Assembly (NCBI GenBank): GCA_035610835.1
Contig: CM069454.1
Span: 2,729,117-2,793,116, forward strand
DNA length: 64,000 bases
Origin: Ophiura sarsii
Lineage: Eukaryota; Echinodermata; Ophiuroidea; Amphilepidida; Ophiuridae
Direction of reading: 5' to 3'
Each line of letters opens with the position of its first letter. The stretch's first letter is position 1. Of this stretch, positions 57,101 through 64,000 are shown in pieces. A program made the position numbers and the translations under genes. Under the pieces are notes generated by a model. The model did no database searches. It saw only the letters and a program-made list of their open reading frames with translations, and had not been told where the DNA came from.

Positions 57101-58834
57101 AAAAAGGTTATGATATTCTAATCGCGGGGAAGCACTTTCAAGAATCAGTTTCTCTATTAAGTTTTCCGTGAAAGTTTGCTAATGGAATAAACCTCCAGTC
57201 ATGACTCATTTTACACCACTCATACATTGCGGCAAATCACAATAATGTTACACTATGTAAGGACGGTTATTTGTACGCTCAACGGACAATTGAATTGATA
57301 AATAGTGCTAGGGACAGCGGCAAATCACAATAATGTCATTCTTTATATTAGGATTGTTATTTGTGCGCTCAACAGACAATAAAATAGTACTTAGATGTAG
57401 CTGCATATCAATCCATCGTATGCATTAGTAATCACTGGTTAATGGCAGGGTGTAAAAGCACCCTGAAAACATTACTTTCAATGACAGATAAGCTACTTAA
57501 GGCCATACCATTGAACCGCAGTGGCAACTCGCTGTCGGACCCGTAGTTGCATATTTCGCACTATGCCCACAAGCGGGAATTCCACAATTTTTGTTTGCAA
57601 AATGGTGTTGACACCGTGTTTCCTGAATTTCAGAAGCCACATAACTCTATAATTGTCTCCAGCGTTAATGCTATAATAATGCACTACCTATAGCGTTCAA
57701 TATTAGAATGCCAACGCAGCTAGCTGAGTATCTAGATATAAGGATTACAATCCGACGTAGGAGATTGTATTTAATATTTGCTTGGATCTATTTTTGTCAT
57801 ATCCACAGGTAAATCTTTTTTGTTTAGATGTGAATATGAAGAATTGCTGTAATACAATGTTTGATGTCTCAACGGTTACCTTAGCAGTCGTTTGACGTAG
57901 GCGGTTGGAAAGTGTGAGTGATAATTCCATCTGTTTTCTTGATAAAATCTCCAGTTGATATGGCATATGGAACCAGTAATAATTATATTTGATAGAAGAA
58001 TTGCAACAATAATATATTGTTCGAGAGTATTATTATCATTAAGATATTTTGTTTTCATTTCCTATTGAGAGGAATTGACAGTGGTCTGTACTGCTACTGT
58101 TTCTTCTTTCTTATCGTAAGCGAGCAGCAAAATTTGAGACATGATAATGACCTTATTAGAACGTACTGTATAACTGCATTCTATTCATTTTAATATGATT
58201 CCATATTCATTTATTTTTGAGCAAATTGAATAGAAATCAAAATGACTTCACACAGGTTATATTAGGGGGGTGTGGACTCTCAGGTACAGCCTCCGTAAAA
58301 CTGCCGTAACTTCTTCATAATTCAGTTAATTTATATAAAAGTATAAAAAAATCACGTTTTTTGGCACTTTTTGGTCTATAATTCAAAAGATAATAAGAAT
58401 GTTGTCTGCAGACGCCTGCCGCTTGGAAAATGTTTATATCAATTTGTATTCCGACAATGCACCTGTAAACAAATCCGTTCATTAGCCACATTTTGTCTTG
58501 TGATTCCGTTGGTACTGACAACTGGTAGTGAAAGTGCGGTAAGTGCGTCTTCTTTGATGACACAGGAATATTAATAATGTTACGTAAAGGCGGAATACTT
58601 GCGGCCAACTGTCAGGGACTACATTTTTTATGTTCTGTTAAGTATTGAGTCACAGGGTGTTAAGTATTGAGTATAAGGGCACTACTCCATAGACTTAGGT
58701 TTACAATGCCACTGGCCAGGCGCGGATCCAGAAAATTGTAGGGGAGGGGGCCCAATATTTGAAAAATGCCAATATGGTACTTTAACCGGTACAAAGCACA
58801 GCACTCCGCGCTAGCGCGGACAGGGGGAGTAAGA

Positions 58835-59580
58835 AGAGCTCAAGAATGCGATGTGACACCCATTGACCAATTATGTTTATGGTGGCAATACTGGAATGTG
58901 TTGTCACGTTTCTAGACAATTGAACCACCCTGTACAATGGGCCGCAGGAAATGTATTTCACCTTTGTAAATGTCCATTAACAAAATTACTAATTTAAAGT
59001 TTCAGGGTTGATACTCATTTATATGACATTAGGCATGCATTTTGTAAATCGTCTATGCCTGAGGATTATATTTTTAACCATATATCTACGAAACTGCCGT
59101 CGTTAGTCAACCCCACGGGGTGCCAATTTATACTGATTAATTAAAGGTAATTGACGTACAGCCTATTAGAACACGTGTCGGGACAGTCTGGAAAGGTCGC
59201 TGACTTCAACTGTATAACAACGCGTTTGCTTTACCATGTCGGCAAACGGTATCTACACTATTTGTTTGGATATTTACGTTAACGTAGACTTTATGAGTTA
59301 AAACTAACCGATTTGCAAATTCAATATTTTTACTGTAATTTTGGTTTTTCCCCCATTGTGGTTGCTTGTAATATCACACTATGTGCTGCATGCAACATAT
59401 CTCCTTTGTGAAAGGGTTTTCCTGAGCTTCGATATCACACCCCTCCTATCCCCCTACCCCTGAGTTCATGAGACTTGCCCAATATAATAACACTTGAAAC
59501 GCAATAGTTTTATAGCGAAAGCAATCAATTGAAAACTAAAAATACAAGCTTCATGGAGACTCAATTAGAAAAAGTATTAA
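58835..59580 (+). repeat. Shared module Q, copy 2 (in R6)
   Basis: Collinear with 28747-29580. In R6 it lies between unit parts, whereas at 28747 it is outside any unit. The left junction is AGAGCTCAAGAATGCG in both. Confidence 0.75.
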
Positions 59581-59755
59581 TAACCCTAACCCTTATACAC
59601 CACACGGCAACAACACAGCATGATTAAAATCGGTGCCCTTCCATATCTTTATAAATGGAATTATCTTGGGCATGGGTTATCCCTTTTAAAGGGAATTTTT
59701 ATTATAACCCGGCGTGCAAGTTTTGGGCTACAAAATGAACCCAGACTATAAAAGT
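59581..59755 (+). other. R6-specific insertion with short telomere-like motif
   Basis: Begins AATAACCCTAACCCTTATAC, two CCCTAA-type units, then 'TTATCCCTTTTAAAGGGAAT' (a short palindrome). Too short to be a telomeric array. Otherwise nothing recognised. Confidence 0.4.
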
Positions 59756-61377
59756 TACAACGTATATCTAAATCAATAAGTAATCGATCAGATTTATCAC
59801 TGGCAAATCACTAAACTAAGCGTGTTTGTTTAGATGTGAATGTGAAGGTCCTCTGCATAATAATACAGGATTAATTCATTCGTTCGACGTGCGGGTAGAA
59901 GAAAGCGTGGTTTTGTGACATTAATATACATGTACATATTTCATTTAATACGATCTAGAGTTGACGCAAAAACTGACACCATCCATAGTGTGTAGTTTAA
60001 CACGTAATGTACTATATTCAAGGACATGTAAAATATAGTAGAATAATGTAATGGATAAAGATAATCAGACCTATTTGATGAGTATATGTGTAATTCGACA
60101 AGTTAGTTATCAATCAGCGTCGTATTTATTTATTTCTAGTCGATTCAAATTTCAAAATTTGATAGCACTTTTCCGAGCTCCAAAAGAAGTAAATTAGTTG
60201 ATTTCGTCAAAAGCTCTATGGATGAACCCATTTATTTGTATAGCAACACTGCCACACTAAGACATTAACCATAACCATCTTACTCACTACAAACCCCTTC
60301 CCTGCCACACTCTGGTTACGCGCGATCGCCTGGTTTATATCGTACCACGCTCCGCCGGTTCAACTTGCGAAAGCAACAAAAGGTTTTTTGCAGCTGGTCC
60401 GTAAAGCGCAGTCTGCAGAGTCTCTGACCTGTACGCACGCGGCTCGGTTTCAAACTCCGGCTCATGGAGAGACTGATATTAACCATCAAATTGACCCGTA
60501 TTTCTCCCCTGATATTTTAATTAACAAAACACGCCCGATAATTTAGGATTAAGGAATTAAAGAAATTGTAAAATAGTACAATGTTATCGACTAATGAAAC
60601 AACCAATTCTGAATAAGCCCCTCAACTAGATTTTATATTTATAAAACCAACCCATTTGATGATAAAATAAGGTAATTGTAGGAGTTATGATTTTTACAAC
60701 CCTCCTGGTTTTGCCGGTTTTCGAAGTGGATGCAGTTCTCATCCTGTTATATAACTTAGGGTAGTTTTACCACTTTCCGATACCCCTGGCATACAATTTT
60801 CAGTATTGTAAAAACCAAATAATGAATTATATATGACACAGCGTATATTCCAATTCGTTGTTTTAGAGATTTTTTGGATTAACTAATTCAAAAAGAAAAT
60901 CAAATTAATGTTGATTAATCGTGTAAAACGAAAGATATTCGGTCTAGTTTTACCCCCTAAGTAAACCGTGTTAAAAAAAAGGGCTCAGTAGTATGAGGGG
61001 TGAAGTGTGGAATCGGATGGTTAGTCACTTGAAATTGAATTATATGTCAAAAGACTGCATGACTATCACGACATTTTTATCAGGTGCGATAAACAGATAA
61101 GATCAATACTCGAGGTACATTCTCAAAGGGTTTAATACCATAATTTGAACTGCACTAAATCAAACTGACAGCGATCCGTGCATGAACATCCATGAGCATT
61201 TAACTTTATGCGATAGGGACCAATGAGGCAGCACAATACGACAAAATAGTAGGCAAACGTATTGCTCATGTATCGCTACTCATTTCTTTAAATACTTTGG
61301 GAGTGTATTATTTTGCATTATTTCAATTTTGGCCAGCTAAAAGGTTAAGGAAACCCGTTGAATAATGCATTTCATTG

Positions 61378-61568
61378 CTGCCAATCAGCAGCTTTTGTCA
61401 CAAAAGCTGCCCATTGGCAACTTTGAACGATTGTTGTTGTTTTGACAAGGAAAAATCAAAGTATTGCCGAATCATTGTATTTATGAACGAATTTTGGCAT
61501 GAAGAAATAACAACAATTTTCAAAAGCTGCCAATTGGCAGCTTTGTGGCAGAAGCTGCCAATTGACAA
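61378..61568. mobile_element. GCTGCCAATTGGCAGC foldback element, R6 copy
   Basis: Best-preserved copy. The right arm carries a 22-bp perfect palindrome at 61523-61544 (centre CCAA/TTGG). The left arm (61378-61440) and right arm (61505-61568) are inverted over about 60-65 bp with an intervening loop of about 65 bp. Confidence 0.75.
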
Positions 61569-62240
61569 CAATAAAATATAGATTTTAACTGTTTTTTGCT
61601 ATTTTGGCCAGTGAAAATCGATAAATCACCAAATAATATAATCCCAAAGTATTTCTTAACCTGGTCGTTTGCACAATAACAAAAAAAATTAAATAAAAAT
61701 AACAATGTCAAATCCATCAATGGAGCCTTCAGCCAAACGGTATAAAACAATGTTAACCGCTGAATCTCAGGAAAGCTGTTAGCCACAAGCTGGTTATACG
61801 AGGATTGCTAGCTTATTCCAAAGACGGAATGAACGGAAGTCTTTCGGTAAATACGAACTTCCAAATGCCTTTGGCATACTGGAATACTACTAATCAGTCA
61901 TTTTTTTGGTTACAAGTCAAGCCACAGTGATACCTCGTACATTGTATATTAAATCTTTAACATGATATAATTTATAGTTACTTTATGAGTTTTCCCTATG
62001 TGCAACCTTCAGAACAGTCAATCAGGTAGTCAAATAGTAGAAAATTATCACTTCGAGAGACTTGTAATCCCTCCATTAGTCCTGTATATTGAAGATCTCT
62101 TCGTTCTTATGAAAATCAAATTTAAATTTCGCAGGGTTCTTTAGGGGGGGGGTAAACTTAATGGTTGGCATGGTCTAGTTCTGGCAAATCACAGGGTGTT
62201 AAGTATTGAGTATAAGGGCAATACTCCATAGACCTACAAT

Positions 62241-63000
62241 CGCGGCCATAATTAGTTGGAACATCCATGTAATAATGACCCTTTCGTGCGTTCCCGTTTG
62301 CGCAAAATGTACACTATCAAAACATTGCTGTCTTTGACGGAAGGCTTAAAGCCTTTCCTAAACATTAATAACTCCCCCCTCCCCACTGGGCAATGTTGGC
62401 CCTTCCCAGTATCCCGTAACCCAAAAAATCATGTTTCAACATTGATCCAGGGGGAGAGGGGGAGTTTTTAAACACACGTATAAAAGTGTTCCAACAATAT
62501 TGGCCGAGATTGTCTCCTCGAGTGACAAATGTAAAGTTTTCGATTAGTTTAAATTATTGTATTTTCGTAACGGCTAATTCGATTTTATTGATACTTGGAG
62601 ATCATTTTGCCTACATACCATAGATAAAAGTGATTGACAAAATTTGATCTTTTCATTAACGGTTTTAGGGAACGGTCACTTTTAATTAGATATAAGGTCT
62701 ATTTCTGGTGTATTTTTGTTCATAAAATGGTCACATGGATTCACTTTCTGTCCAGAACTATTTAACAGATCGCTGTAAAATTAGCAGAATGTGATAATAG
62801 TATTATGCCCACTGTTCATACTATTAATTTAAACATTTGTGTTTAATTTAATTGGAGAAACGGTCACATTTGAATTGGAATTAGATAGTTTAGGTCTAAT
62901 GTCAAATTGGAAAGTTGTGATTATCTATATGAATTTGTTCTATTTTTTCAACAAACTTCACGCAATTTTAACAATCGACTTATTTATTGTTTTAAATATG
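62241..63000 (+). other. Unique DNA, nothing recognised
   Basis: AT-rich, with a CT-rich patch near 62374. No gene, RNA or repeat assigned. Confidence 0.5.
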
Positions 63001-63001
63001 A

Positions 63002-63044
<43 letters not shown>

Positions 63045-63060
63045 ACAAATAACAAATAAA
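63001..63060 (+). repeat. (AAAT)n microsatellite
   Basis: ATAAATAAATAAATAAATAA run of about 12 units with a few ACAA variants at the end. Confidence 0.95.
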
Positions 63061-63089
63061 CCTAATTGTACATATTCATGTAGCTCTAT

Positions 63090-63130
63090 TTAACACTTTC
63101 CACGCGGCAGTCGTCTGTAGACGACATTCC
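63090..63130 (+). repeat. TTAA-anchored transposon end plus short palindrome
   Basis: TTAA CACTTTCCACGCGGCAGTC, the same terminus as 3320 and 47097, followed by GTCGTCTGTAGACGAC, a 16-bp inverted repeat not present in the other copies. Confidence 0.4.
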
Positions 63131-63862
63131 AAATTTTCACAAAATGTTTAAAATTGCAGACTAATCATAACATGTTCTATAACTTATACACCAACGCTTT
63201 TAGTCTTAGTCCCCTCCTCAACATAGAAGTTGATATCAACCATGTGAAAATCATAGTCGGTAGACTAATAAAATATGTAAAACACACAGGATTATTATTG
63301 TTATGATTGTATTTAAAAAGAAACTCGTAGCGCTCTTTTATTGACATGTCAACCATAAACATATTGGTATACCTCCTTGCGTTATAATGCATAGTAAAAC
63401 ATACACCCCCCCCCCCCCCGCCCCATCCCAACCTTTACATAGATATACATATTAAGCGTCGCTCGCAGTGAAATGATATGCAATCTCGTGTCAACAAATC
63501 ATAGATATAACAGGTTACAATGTAATTCTGGAACTTTGTGTGCATGTCGAGGCTATATTCACAGTATGCCAGCACAATACACGCAAAATCAATTGACGCG
63601 ACAGTATGCCACGATAAGTAAAGGAGAAGTAGGTCAAAGACTTTTATCTGAAAATGATGGCATACTGTTGAAACTCGACATTCCCGTAATATTTTGGACT
63701 CCTGATTGAAAATATCCCATGGATTACTGTTATGGCCTATCCAAATACGTTGTCAAATTGAACTATATACAGTGCATTAACAATAACGACTAACCATATC
63801 GATTATGTCTATAATTGTCCTGATATCTTTTAAAACACTGTTCCGTGGTATGGTCTCATCCG
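63131..63862 (+). other. Unique DNA with poly-C run, nothing recognised
   Basis: A poly-C tract lies at 63406-63419. Frames at 63177-63431 (minus) and 63473-63709 (plus) show no domains. Confidence 0.45.
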
Positions 63863-63945
63863 TGGTGAAGTGGTTAAGAGCGCTGTTGTTGCGTTGCTTT
63901 CACGCTTTCAAACCAAATGTTGTAAGTTCGAGCCTGGCACCGGAC
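63863..63945 (+). ncRNA. tRNA-like SINE head
   Basis: TGGTGAAGTGGTTAAGAGC (A box-like) and AAGTTCGAGCCTGG (B box) are about 55 bp apart, the usual pol III spacing for a long-variable-arm tRNA (Leu/Ser type). The anticodon arm and acceptor do not fold as a tRNA. An AT-rich tail follows (TTTTGAATATTTTTTTAAAT). Probably a tRNA-derived SINE cut near the window end, or a degraded tRNA gene. Confidence 0.55.
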
Positions 63946-64000
63946 TATGTTTTGAATATTTTTTTAAATAATGTCCAATTCCCCCGTAGACTTTTAAAAA

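Larger units (their letters stand above)
46007..57102 (+). repeat. Array unit R5 (about 11.1 kb)
   Basis: Complete copy from GGTTATGATATTC to the next unit start. Its first 3.4 kb is nearly identical to R1 (for example, the minus-strand translation of 46533-46787 is identical to that of 2679-2933). Insertions unique to R5: 49491-50090, 50586-51097 and 51892-52715. A deletion joins the equivalents of R1 6835 and 7935 at about 51790. A 72-bp deletion lies near 46962. Confidence 0.8.
57103..62240 (+). repeat. Array unit R6 (partial, about 5.1 kb)
   Basis: Starts as the others, shares GTGTGGACTCTCAGG and following sequence with R3 (58256-58620), then carries module Q (58835-59580), a 59581-59755 insertion, and continues from 'AAGTTACAACGTATATC' to about 62193. 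Unit homology stops at ACAGGGTGTTAAGTATTGAG, which duplicates about 58652. Confidence 0.75.

Noticed and set aside
59581..59600. Telomere-like CCCTAACCCT
   Set aside because: Only about two units; too short to call an interstitial telomeric repeat.

Overview
This is an AT-rich eukaryotic (metazoan) assembly fragment made almost wholly of repeats. Six things point that way: non-LTR retrotransposon relics with YADD reverse-transcriptase motifs, tRNA-derived sequences with pol III A and B boxes, MITE-type elements with TTAA, TTA and 8-bp target duplications, minisatellites, a 100-N scaffold gap, and no bacterial-type gene organisation. A marine invertebrate is the most likely source, but I cannot name the taxon. 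I find no intact host protein gene. Nearly all long open frames are accidental; where paralogous copies exist, their frames are mostly broken by indels or stops.

Layout. (1) Positions 1-2144 hold part of a retroelement-like unit flanked by a 64-bp direct repeat (1-64 = 2081-2144, offset 2080 bp). It carries a complete type I hammerhead ribozyme at 1118-1174. (2) Most of the remainder is a degenerate tandem array of a 9-11 kb unit. I recognise six full or partial copies: R1 2145-11163, R2 11164-21330, R3 21331-28180, R4 40021-46006, R5 46007-57102, R6 57103-62240. The copies share landmarks in the same order and orientation but differ by insertions, deletions and one apparent template-switch change. 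R1 2145-5500 is nearly identical to R5 46009-49400, and R2 16000-19500 to R4 41400-44900. Most of the size differences are mobile-element insertions. (3) Between R3 and R4 (28181-40020) lies mostly non-array DNA: a possible orphan exon, a module shared with R6, a 33-bp minisatellite abutting the 3' end of a decayed LINE (31712-33560, minus strand), a 40-bp minisatellite running into the gap, a foldback element, a 1.25-kb hAT-like element containing a tRNA-Ser-like sequence, and a tRNA-Met-like sequence. (4) The tail (62241-64000) is mostly unique DNA with simple repeats and a tRNA-like SINE head.

Mobile elements. Several families use TTAA targets: a 'CCCTGTCACACC' family with CGTAT-rich interiors, a 326-bp MITE at 24155, and 'CACTTTCCACGC' ends. 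There are also a PIF/Harbinger-like element with TTA duplication (20215-21038), a hAT-like MITE with a perfect 8-bp duplication (10139-10592), and several foldback hairpins. The most unusual structures are the hammerhead ribozyme, the 2.2-kb CGTAT-motif arrays with an embedded TATA promoter-like core inside a large inverted repeat (R2 and R4), and the 9-11 kb array itself.
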